Of a stretch of DNA of 64,000 bases, positions 17,389 to 24,565 are shown piece after piece (position 1 is the first letter of the stretch; every line of letters begins with the position of its first letter). The notes below the pieces were generated by a model, which saw only the letters and a program-made list of their open reading frames with translations, was not told the origin of the DNA and did not search any database. The stretch is from Spirochaetaceae bacterium 4572_59 (lineage in GTDB: Bacteria > Spirochaetota > Spirochaetia > DSM-2461), in assembly GCA_002084805.1 (NCBI GenBank), contig NBMC01000001.1, positions 62,001 to 126,000 on the forward strand. Reading direction: 5' to 3'. Made by a program: the position numbers and the translations under genes.

Positions 17389-17913
17389 ATGAAAATAAGA
17401 AATATAATTGCCGCGCTTATGATTCTCTACTCAGGGTTGTTTCTTTCCGCTGAAGCTTATCCGCCGGAAGGATGGTCCAGTGATCTATTGAGTGCTATCC
17501 GGGAATCAGAAGAAAGCGGAAAGGATATTTTGCTGAATTTCACCGGATCTGACTGGTGTGTATGGTGTCACCGCCTGATGGATGAAATTTTTGAAACAGA
17601 AGAGTTCCTCTCCTATGCGGAAGAAAACCTGATACTGGTTTTCTTGGACTATCCTAAGGGTATAAAACTGAGTGAAGAAACGCAGAAGCAGAACCAGCTA
17701 ATGATGTCTCTCTTTGGAGTACAGGGCTTTCCCTCCATCTGGCTGATGGATTCAGAACAGGTTCCTGTACTGCAGACTGGTTATCAGCAGGGGGGGGCCA
17801 GTGCCTTTATTCAGACACTGGAACAGAAGCGGATTGTTCTGGATGAGTCTAAAAGAAAGGAGTTTCAGTCCATAGTCCGAAATGGTATTAAAGACAATCT
17901 CGGAAGCTGGTAG
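17389..17913 (+). CDS. Exported thioredoxin-family protein
   Basis: 174 residues from the ATG at 17389 (the upstream ATG at 17368 has no better context). A signal peptide ends near SAEA. The thioredoxin-fold active site is WCVWCHRLMDE, a C-x-x-C with two residues between, followed by a GVQGFPSIWLMD strand with the cis-proline. This is the Thioredoxin_7-like subgroup with a CxxC next to a KWCxxC context. Probably a periplasmic thiol-disulfide protein; partner unknown. Confidence 0.82.
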   Translation: MKIRNIIAALMILYSGLFLSAEAYPPEGWSSDLLSAIRESEESGKDILLNFTGSDWCVWCHRLMDEIFETEEFLSYAEENLILVFLDYPKGIKLSEETQKQNQLMMSLFGVQGFPSIWLMDSEQVPVLQTGYQQGGASAFIQTLEQKRIVLDESKRKEFQSIVRNGIKDNLGSW

Positions 17914-17942
17914 TTTCTGATAGAAATTCCTTCTCCTTTTTT

Positions 17943-18389
17943 CTACTCTTTGGTCGGCAGAAATTCTTCAATAGAGGCTTTCCATGCTTTTAGCATAGGG
18001 CTGGGCCGTCCTGTTTGAAGAGAGACACTGCCGGCTTTCACTTTCAATTCGGCTAAACAGTCATCTCCCCTCATAATTCTCTGAATAAACTGGATAGTAA
18101 AAGTTTCGCAGCGTATGACCTGTGATTCTACTCGCAGGAGATCATCCAAAACTGCCGGTTGGTTGTAGTTGATGCTTAAAGAGCGGATTACAAAGGCAAT
18201 TTTGTCTTCTTTCATAGCCTGACCCTGATGTCCTCCCATATGGCGGAGCATCTCACTGCGTCCATGTTCGGCCATATCGATATAACGGCTGTGATAAACA
18301 ATTCCGCTCGCATCGGTATCGCTGTAATAGACCCTAACAGGGAGACAGTGAGTTTTTTCTTTAAATTTTCCGGACAGATTGTTATCCAT
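17943..18389 (-). CDS. YbgC-type hot-dog acyl-CoA thioesterase
   Basis: 148 residues, single hot-dog domain. The 4-hydroxybenzoyl-CoA thioesterase/YbgC motif is present: YYSDTDASGIVYHSRYID, with catalytic Asp26 and the following helix MAEHGRSEML. Later SLSINYNQPAVLDD and a VIRCETFTIQF strand fit the fold. It hydrolyses short acyl-CoA or a related thioester in the cytoplasm; the actual substrate cannot be read. Starts back to back with the next gene. Confidence 0.87.
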   Translation of the reverse strand: MDNNLSGKFKEKTHCLPVRVYYSDTDASGIVYHSRYIDMAEHGRSEMLRHMGGHQGQAMKEDKIAFVIRSLSINYNQPAVLDDLLRVESQVIRCETFTIQFIQRIMRGDDCLAELKVKAGSVSLQTGRPSPMLKAWKASIEEFLPTKE

Positions 18390-18448
18390 TGATATATCCT
18401 TGCTTCAGAACTGTTGAACGAGCCCTGAATTTTATTTATTATGATCCT

Positions 18449-19093
18449 ATGATTCTTACACTTAAAAAGTTTTTTGTAAATAAAGACAATGATTACAGTG
18501 ATATGTCGGAACGGGTGGGTGCCCGCAGAATATTTCTGGATAATGTCCTTGCCGGAAAAGTTCCCAATGATGACTACGGGGTGGAGAAATTGATTGTATA
18601 CTGTCAGTCTCTCATCGATGGTCAGAGAAAGGCTGTTCCCGGTCTTAACGACGGCTCCTGGAGTATTTCTCCCGATCCTTCAGAAGTTTCTGAAGAGGAT
18701 CTGATGGATTATCACTACTTTCCCACTTTTATTGCCATTGCCATGCTGACAGCCTGTGCCAGGAAATTTCCCGAAGAGATCGGCAGCCTGACAGGATTGG
18801 ATGAGGCTATTGTACAGGGATATAAATTTGCCATAGGCTGTAATCTGGAAGGCTATGGTTTTAACAGTCTTTTTCAACAGTTGGAGTCAGTTTTGATTAT
18901 GGGAAGCGGCGGGTGCATCAGCTGGCTGGTTAATCATCCCGATGCCTGTCCCGGGATTGTTAAAAGATTGCGGGAGATTGCTGCGGATTATCAGTCACAT
19001 CTTGATAAGGGAGATACTGTGCTCTCCTTTGGTGGTGACTATAAACGACAGTATACACTGGCTGTCACATATTTGGAGCCTTTGCTTGGCTGA
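18449..19093 (+). CDS. Hypothetical protein, unrecognised
   Basis: 214 residues from the ATG at 18449; a TTG at 18389 would overlap the thioesterase start and adds a sequence of poor quality. No signal peptide. The sequence is helical with a mid hydrophobic stretch (YFPTFIAIAMLTACARKF), a GLDEAIVQGYKFAIGCNLEGYG segment and a well-behaved C-terminus ending YLEPLLG. I do not recognise the family. Codon use matches the neighbours, so it is a real gene. Lies divergent from the thioesterase. Confidence 0.7.
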   Translation: MILTLKKFFVNKDNDYSDMSERVGARRIFLDNVLAGKVPNDDYGVEKLIVYCQSLIDGQRKAVPGLNDGSWSISPDPSEVSEEDLMDYHYFPTFIAIAMLTACARKFPEEIGSLTGLDEAIVQGYKFAIGCNLEGYGFNSLFQQLESVLIMGSGGCISWLVNHPDACPGIVKRLREIAADYQSHLDKGDTVLSFGGDYKRQYTLAVTYLEPLLG

Positions 19094-19127
19094 TCAGCCT
19101 GTTCCGGATAATTTAAAAAATAAATAA

Positions 19128-19157
19128 TTGATTTCTTATTTCTTCTGGGAACATAAT
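19128..19157 (+). promoter_or_regulatory. Candidate promoter of the DUF4230 operon
   Basis: TTGATT (19128-19133), 18-base spacer, CATAAT (19152-19157). The start site would fall near 19164, the A of the ATG, implying a leaderless message; no Shine-Dalgarno sequence is visible there. Confidence 0.35.
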
Positions 19158-19163
19158 TGATGT

Positions 19164-19757
19164 ATGTCCCCCAAGAGAAAAAAAACACGCCGTTCAGTCC
19201 GTCTCTCTGTCCTGTTGGCGGGAATCGTCTTCTGTCTGCTTATTGTCGCTGCCGGATTTTGTGGCAGATACAGGCAGATTCGTCTCCGAGAACAAGAGCT
19301 GTATGATGAGCTGGTTCAAATCAGGGAGCTTGTCACAAACCGGCAGATATACAGAAGTGTTTTTTATTCCAGGGTAAAGGAGAATTTTATTCAGGAGCGA
19401 TCACTTCTTTTTACCGCAGAGTTTCATGTTTCTGCGGGTATCGACCTTTCCAGTGGTTTTTCTCTGAATACCAGTGGACGTTCAGCTTTTCTGATTCTTC
19501 CTCCCGGAGAAATCCTTAATATCGATGCTGATGACAGCTCTTTGGAGCAGGTTGTTATAAAAGAACGTTTTTCTTCGATAACAACCGGAGATTTTCTTCC
19601 CCTTCTGACAAAGGAAAAAGAGAATATCCGGGAGCAGGCTGTGCAGCAGGGGCTTGAAAATGATGCGGAAGCCCGGGCACGGCAGATCTTTTATGGGATG
19701 CTGCGTATGGCAGGTTATGAAAATATCCATATCTCATTCAGGAGGGAGCTGTTATGA
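19164..19757 (+). CDS. DUF4230-domain membrane protein
   Basis: 197 residues. A basic N-terminus (KRKKTRR) precedes one membrane helix (about 14-34); the rest is outside the membrane. A DUF4230-like pattern follows: ELVQIRELVTNRQIYRSVFYS, then LLFTAEFHVSAGIDLSSGF, ILNIDADDSSL and a C-terminal helix that ends in GYENIHISF. No ribosome site is visible upstream. The gene overlaps the next by four bases. Confidence 0.75.
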   Translation: MSPKRKKTRRSVRLSVLLAGIVFCLLIVAAGFCGRYRQIRLREQELYDELVQIRELVTNRQIYRSVFYSRVKENFIQERSLLFTAEFHVSAGIDLSSGFSLNTSGRSAFLILPPGEILNIDADDSSLEQVVIKERFSSITTGDFLPLLTKEKENIREQAVQQGLENDAEARARQIFYGMLRMAGYENIHISFRRELL

Positions 19758-20512
19758 AGATCCGTTCTCTTCTGGCAGTTCTGTTGATCCTGTCCATGGC
19801 TCCGGCAAGCCTTATAATTGTTTCTCAACTCTCTCTGCAGCTCCCGTGGGAACCCTCACGCATGACGACTGTTTATACCTCCTTGGTGGATTCATCCCAG
19901 AGCTCTCTTATTAATACAGCGGAGTACTCCCTTAAAATCCTTTTCCCCTATGATTTTATCGAGGAGGGAGATGAAGTTCCCTGGAAGCAACTTCAGAGAC
20001 TTTATAAATACAGGAGAGAGGACTATCTCCTGAATGAGTCTCCTGAAATGTATGCGGACCGGAAAATTCCTGAACTCTGGAAATATGCTGGTTTATACCG
20101 GATTTGCCGGGAAAGCGGGTTGGATCCTGCCAATGATTCTCTGTCCTTTGTTGTGATCGAAGCTGGCCTGAAGGCCGGTGTGCGTCTACCTCCGGGGGGG
20201 CCTGAGCAGGAGGGGCGAGATTTATTGAGCATCCATGGTCCCAAGGGAGAAAATATCAGCCTGAACTTACCGGCTGCCAATATTACTGATATAATTATTA
20301 TAGACAGACCTTTAGAGGGACAGGGCTACCCCGAGCTGAAGATGACACCTGATCAGTGGAGCCTCCTGATTGAAAGGATGACTCCCCGAATTGAAGGTCT
20401 GGCTGTGGATAAAGGACTTCTCCGTGAGGCTGAAAGGGGTGCTGTTCAGCTGATAACAGATCTGTTTGAAGGAGCGGGCTTTGAAGTTGATGAGATCCGG
20501 TTTATACCATAA
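19754..20512 (+). CDS. DUF4230-like partner protein
   Basis: 252 residues with an N-terminal membrane helix or signal anchor (about 4-25). Its C-terminus (helix, then GAGFEVDEIRFIP) parallels the ending of the preceding protein (AGYENIHISF), and an LNLPAANITDIIIIDRP strand matches its LPPGEILNIDA. I read it as a diverged paralogue of the preceding DUF4230 protein with an inserted segment. Function unknown. GGAGGGAG ribosome site before the ATG. Confidence 0.65.
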   Translation: MKIRSLLAVLLILSMAPASLIIVSQLSLQLPWEPSRMTTVYTSLVDSSQSSLINTAEYSLKILFPYDFIEEGDEVPWKQLQRLYKYRREDYLLNESPEMYADRKIPELWKYAGLYRICRESGLDPANDSLSFVVIEAGLKAGVRLPPGGPEQEGRDLLSIHGPKGENISLNLPAANITDIIIIDRPLEGQGYPELKMTPDQWSLLIERMTPRIEGLAVDKGLLREAERGAVQLITDLFEGAGFEVDEIRFIP

Positions 20513-21104
20513 AAGGCTGAATACGTTTTTCGGTCTGATTTTCATACTTCTCAGTGTTGTCCCTCTATTGGCGGAACAGCGATTTCCCCTTGAAAAATCC
20601 GTTACGATCTATGATGATTATGATGACGGCCGTTTCGGGCGATCCGAATTCAGGAGTGTTATGAGAACCGTAAAGCTGGATGCTTTCAGCCGGTCTGAAA
20701 CACTGCCTGTCTATTCTTCGGCCCTGGAGGAGGACAGCTTTTTGACAGCTGTTGTTCTTTCATCCCAACGCTATGATCAGCTCATTCCCCGGATGGACAG
20801 CCGGGGAATTATTCGCTTTGAAAAAGAGGGAATCCTATTTTCTTTCTCTCTTGAAAAACCGGGGGAGGAGTTGTTGTCAATTCTTGATGAATATTACCAG
20901 GGCCCTTGGAGGAAATGGAGGGATCCCGTCCGGAATCATTATCTGAATAACTATGTGATACGGATCCATTCGGCCGAGAATGTTTTTGAACCATGGAATG
21001 ATACTGTCTCTTATTCAGAAGCCATGTTGATGGCGACTCTTATTGGAGATAAGGATCAGTGCTTGTGGGGAATCCATGACGGTTTGAACCTGATATTTCC
21101 CTGA
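20490..21104 (+). CDS. Hypothetical exported protein of the DUF4230 operon
   Basis: 204 residues from the ATG at 20490, overlapping the previous stop by 23 bases (an earlier ATG at 20466 is also in frame). Signal peptide (FFGLIFILLSVVPLLAEQ) then a beta-rich mature part with an acidic YDDYDDGRFGRSEF patch. I know no family. The overlap puts it in the same operon as the DUF4230 pair, so it may work with them at the cell envelope. Confidence 0.65.
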   Translation: MRSGLYHKRLNTFFGLIFILLSVVPLLAEQRFPLEKSVTIYDDYDDGRFGRSEFRSVMRTVKLDAFSRSETLPVYSSALEEDSFLTAVVLSSQRYDQLIPRMDSRGIIRFEKEGILFSFSLEKPGEELLSILDEYYQGPWRKWRDPVRNHYLNNYVIRIHSAENVFEPWNDTVSYSEAMLMATLIGDKDQCLWGIHDGLNLIFP

Positions 21105-21120
21105 TTTGCGATTAATCAGG

Positions 21121-21149
21121 TTGTCATTTTTTCCATGAAACGGTATATT
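21121..21149 (+). promoter_or_regulatory. Promoter of the 109-residue protein gene
   Basis: TTGTCA (21121-21126), 17-base spacer, TATATT (21144-21149), 29 bases before the ATG at 21178. Confidence 0.6.
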
Positions 21150-21177
21150 CTAACCGGTTTTGCAGTGAGGGTAGTAT

Positions 21178-21507
21178 ATGAAAAGTACAGACATTGCCAG
21201 AAAAGACCGGGAATTAAGAAAATCACGAAAGAAAGAAGAAGTCCTGGTCAGAAAAGGTGTTAAGGACGCGCGTAGCGTTGGGGATTATATAAACGAATTG
21301 GCAGATCTATTCTTCCATGACGGAAATAAAATCTACAACATTGAGAGCAGCGAAGAAATCCTTTTGCTCCTAGAAGAGATGAAAGAAGAAATCCCTGAAA
21401 AACAGTGGAATAATGCTCTTCGTAAGGCAATTAAAAAAACAAAAGTCTCTGAGAAAGATTCAGCACTGGAAGAGCTGAGAAGTATGGGTGAAATCAGTTC
21501 AGACTGA
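21178..21507 (+). CDS. Small charged protein, unrecognised
   Basis: 109 residues, no signal or membrane segment. Very basic N-terminus (RKDRELRKSRKKEEVLVRKG) and a helical acidic/basic remainder. It has its own promoter and terminator, so it is a single-gene unit. Composition would suit a nucleic-acid-associated or ribosome-associated protein, but that is only a guess. Confidence 0.65.
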   Translation: MKSTDIARKDRELRKSRKKEEVLVRKGVKDARSVGDYINELADLFFHDGNKIYNIESSEEILLLLEEMKEEIPEKQWNNALRKAIKKTKVSEKDSALEELRSMGEISSD

Positions 21508-21655
21508 TTTCGGAATGGAGTTCAACTCTTTTACTTCAGGTACAGCTTTTTCCGAAACAAACAAACCGCAGTAGCACTGATAAAATTCTCCTACATACGG
21601 TTTACAGAAATCACAGGGACATGTAATGTCCCTGTGATTTTTTTTATCATCCCAT
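21499..21655 (-). pseudogene. 3' remnant of a ferredoxin-thioredoxin reductase catalytic-chain gene
   Basis: The minus strand encodes HRDITCPCDFCKPYV then GEFYQCYCGLFVSEK and ends at a TGA (21499-21501). This is the C-terminal half of the FTR-catalytic-type protein, with its CPC and CYC motifs. The N-terminal half with the first CPC is absent, no start codon is present, and the frame is closed by a stop just upstream (near 21656). The coding is good up to the break, so the loss seems recent. Its end overlaps the plus-strand gene end by nine bases. Confidence 0.6.
21611..21645 (+). terminator. Strong rho-independent terminator
   Basis: A perfect 12-bp stem (TCACAGGGACAT / ATGTCCCTGTGA) with loop GTA and eight T after it. 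It serves the plus-strand 109-residue gene. The same bases are codons of the FTR remnant on the other strand. Confidence 0.85.
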
Positions 21656-21692
21656 GCCTACGAGTTTGTTTCAGTTTGTTGCGAGTCCTTTC

Positions 21693-22062
21693 TCAGGGAA
21701 ACAGAAAGCGCCTGAACTCTACCACCGAGCGGAAATAGGCCAGACAGTTTTTTCCCATATACTCCTGAATGATCCCTATGCTGTGTCCCCATCCTGCTCC
21801 GGCAATGGCAACAGCGCTTCGGCGGCTCATCTCCACGGCGGGTTTCAGGTCATCAACGATCAGGGCCTCCTCCCTGGATAATCCGTAGGCTGACAGTATC
21901 TGTTCTACCGGGTATGGGTGGGGCTTCCTTTTTTGTTTCGTCCATGTCCCAGCCGAAAACCAGTTCCGGAAGATGGGCGGCCCCGGCTGCCAGATAGTGT
22001 ATTTCAGGCGTACTCTGTACGGATGTATCGTCGTGATCCAGGATCAGGCAGCGGTATTTCAA
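21693..22062 (-). pseudogene. HAD-family phosphatase pseudogene (internal deletion plus frameshift)
   Basis: From a TTG at 22062, which overlaps the MORN stop, the frame reads LILDHDDTSVQSTPEIHY, the first HAD motif (DHDDT) in the normal place. It then reaches WDMDETKK after only about 45 residues, where over 100 are usual. A shift of frame there gives HPYPVEQILSAYGL, EEALIVDDLKPAVEM and AGAGWGHS, i.e. the HAD lysine (motif III) and acidic motif IV, ending at a TGA (21693-21695). So the cap region is deleted and the frame broken at the A-rich/CCC tract near 21920-21935. The gene once followed the MORN gene in an operon. Confidence 0.7.
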
Positions 22063-23204
22063 ATCATTTCCTCCAGGTCTGATGCATATTCCAGCAGCCC
22101 CTGTTCGGTTGTGCGGTTTTTGTCAAACAGTCCCGTGAAGCGGCTTCCGTCTGGCCAGGTAAAAACCCCTATCCCGTGCATCTGACCTTTCTTGAAGCTT
22201 CCCCTGTAGTGACTGCCGTCAGGCCAGAGACATTCCCCGTCTCCATGAGGAGTATTTTCAGAGAACTCTCCCCTGTAGTGACGTCCATCGGCTGTTATCA
22301 GGTCTCCCTGTCCGGACATAAGGCCCTCTTTAAACTGGCCTTTATACTGAGAACCATCCTTCCCTTTGAACTCTCCAGACTTGTGGGGTTTATCATCATG
22401 GTTGAGGAATCCCATATAAGTCCCGTTCTGGAATTCTCGGCACTCTTCTTGAATGTCCGATTCTTCGGGAGTAGGGACGTTTGGGGTAATTCCGGTCGCT
22501 TCATGAGAAAGAGAGACCCCGTGTGGTGCCCCCGGCAACGATTCGGAAAGGCCTCCCGGCAGGGAGATCCCCCGGTATACCGCTTCTATGGGAACTCGTT
22601 CCTCCCATACTTCTCCCCGGCTGCAAATTCTCTTCAGCCAGTTCTCCTGATGAAAAACAGGATATTCAAAGAAGTTGTGTTCCAGAATAATATTATCCTG
22701 ATTAATAATTATCTCTTCGGAGATAAGCCCTTTTTCATTTCTACTGTATTGGTAGCTCCGGAGTGGGCGACCCCCGGGGTCCAGTATTTCCATTTTAATG
22801 AGCCGATTCCAATCATCATAGTTGTAGGTGGAGATGCTTTCCTGGATGCCATTTAAAAAGCTGGTGGAATAATCCATCTGACCATTGTTGTTGTAATGAA
22901 ATGTTTTCTTTTCACCGCCCGACTCTTCGGAAAGTTTGTGATCAAGATTGTAGAGAATCCGGGTTTCTTTCTGAATCTGTCCATCTCCGCTGAGAATACG
23001 TTCCTTTACACAGAGGCCCTGATCGTTATATTCGTAGAGAGTAGAATTGGTCCTCTCCTGTTTTCTGATAATGAGGCCATCTTCGTTGTAAAAGGCCTGA
23101 GCCATAAGGAGCCGCTGTTCTTCTTCTCCGGGCAGTATCGTGTCCAGACGAACCGATTCCAGAGAGAGTGCGCGGATTCTTCCTAAAAAAGAGTACTCTT
23201 CCAT
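22059..23204 (-). CDS. MORN-repeat protein with RHS/YD-like N-terminal repeats
   Basis: 381 residues, no signal peptide. Residues about 30-200 hold short beta repeats of the YD/RHS style (YEYNDQGLCVKE, FHYNNNGQMDYS, YNYDDWNRLIKME, YQYSRNEKGLISEE). A linker follows to about 260. The C-terminal third has four or five MORN repeats (YKGQFKEGLMSGQG, YRGEFSENTPHGDG, YRGSFKKGQMHGIG, FTGLFDKNRTTEQG). Both parts form beta-hairpin repeat structures used as binding scaffolds. It has no obvious enzyme domain. Confidence 0.78.
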   Translation of the reverse strand: MEEYSFLGRIRALSLESVRLDTILPGEEEQRLLMAQAFYNEDGLIIRKQERTNSTLYEYNDQGLCVKERILSGDGQIQKETRILYNLDHKLSEESGGEKKTFHYNNNGQMDYSTSFLNGIQESISTYNYDDWNRLIKMEILDPGGRPLRSYQYSRNEKGLISEEIIINQDNIILEHNFFEYPVFHQENWLKRICSRGEVWEERVPIEAVYRGISLPGGLSESLPGAPHGVSLSHEATGITPNVPTPEESDIQEECREFQNGTYMGFLNHDDKPHKSGEFKGKDGSQYKGQFKEGLMSGQGDLITADGRHYRGEFSENTPHGDGECLWPDGSHYRGSFKKGQMHGIGVFTWPDGSRFTGLFDKNRTTEQGLLEYASDLEEMI

Positions 23205-23302
23205 GTGCGAATTATGGATGGAATGTGTAAAAGATGCAATCTTTCTAGAGATTCAGCCGATATTGTGTTATAAAGTAAATAATACTATGCAAAGGTTCCT
23301 CA

Positions 23303-24559
23303 ATGAAAAAAGTTCTTGTCATAGATGATTCTCCCATGTATCGGGATTTTATGCTGAAACAGCTGGATACATATGGATTTGAAGTCTCTTCCGCCATTAA
23401 TGGCCTGGACGGTATTGCAAAAATCCGAGGGGTACTCCCGGATGTTATCATTATGGATTATATGCTCTCTCGTAAGAGCAGTATGGATGTGCTCAAGGAT
23501 AAGCAGAAAGATCCTAATGCCAGGGATATTCCCGTTATTATGGCTTCGTCCAATGTGGACCGTCAGAAAATTGTGGAAGTAGCCCCTTTTGGTATTCGTA
23601 AATTTCTGAACAAACCCATTAAGATTGATGCTCTTCTGTCTGCGCTCTCTGAGCTGCTGGGTGTTGAAATCAAGGTGGATGAAACCCCCTGTTTGCTTGA
23701 TGCCCATCTGAATGATCAGATTCTATTTGTAGAGATTGCCCGAGGATTTAATAAAGAAAAGATCAACCTGTTACAGTATAAAATAGCTGAACTTCTGAAA
23801 CTCTATAAGGTTCAGCATCCTCGGATTCTGATCCTGATGACAGATATCTCTCTCCGTTCCGAGGATGAGCCGAAACTGGAACGCCTGCTGGAAGAGGTTG
23901 AGAAATTTGTCAGCCATCTGAACCTGGTTAAGATCCTCACCCTGGATGACAATATTAAAAACTATGTGAAATACCACCCTGTGTATAAAGCTGTCGAAAT
24001 TGCAAAATCCCTGGATAAAGCGGTCAGTGGACTCCTTGGAATAAAAGGTCTAGAATCGATGACCTCCGAACAGAATAATATTCAGGATTCACTCCTGTCT
24101 TCTAAAAGTGATTTGAGAGACAGTGAAGTTTTTCAGCTGAATTTTCAGGATGAGAGTGTTAATATGAAAAGTGGTCTTATGGCAAGATCTATAAATGTTG
24201 CTGTTGTTGATGATGATTTTATTGTTCATAAAATCATCGCTAAGGCCGTTGAAAAAACCAAGTGGCAGCTGGATTATTACTCAGATGGCTCCAGCTTTCT
24301 GGAGGCTCTTGCTGAGAAGCAGTATGATATGTTGTTTCTGGATCTGATGATGCCGGGAATAGACGGTTTTCAGGTTCTTGAGAGGCTGAGAGAACAGGAA
24401 GTTACATTTCCTGTTATTATCTTTTCCGCCATGTCAAAAAAAGAGAGCGTAATGAAGGCGAAAGAGCTTGGTGTAGACAGCTATATGATCAAACCTTTGA
24501 AGCCGGAAGGTATTATTGCCAAAGTATTGGACGTTATGCTCAGGAAATTGTCGGAGTAG
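23303..24559 (+). CDS. Response regulator with two receiver domains
   Basis: 418 residues. Receiver 1 (1-122) has the acidic pair D8/D9, phospho-acceptor D52 (IIMDYML) and lysine in FLNKPIK. Residues 130-290 are a domain I do not recognise, including a FVEIARGFNKEKINLLQYK helix and an LILMTDISLR strand. Receiver 2 (about 295-415) has VAVVDDDF, LFLDLMMPGIDG and MIKPLKP. There is no DNA-binding or cyclase domain. It is four bases from the hybrid kinase gene, which is its probable partner. Confidence 0.88.
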   Translation: MKKVLVIDDSPMYRDFMLKQLDTYGFEVSSAINGLDGIAKIRGVLPDVIIMDYMLSRKSSMDVLKDKQKDPNARDIPVIMASSNVDRQKIVEVAPFGIRKFLNKPIKIDALLSALSELLGVEIKVDETPCLLDAHLNDQILFVEIARGFNKEKINLLQYKIAELLKLYKVQHPRILILMTDISLRSEDEPKLERLLEEVEKFVSHLNLVKILTLDDNIKNYVKYHPVYKAVEIAKSLDKAVSGLLGIKGLESMTSEQNNIQDSLLSSKSDLRDSEVFQLNFQDESVNMKSGLMARSINVAVVDDDFIVHKIIAKAVEKTKWQLDYYSDGSSFLEALAEKQYDMLFLDLMMPGIDGFQVLERLREQEVTFPVIIFSAMSKKESVMKAKELGVDSYMIKPLKPEGIIAKVLDVMLRKLSE

Positions 24560-24565
24560 TAAGTG

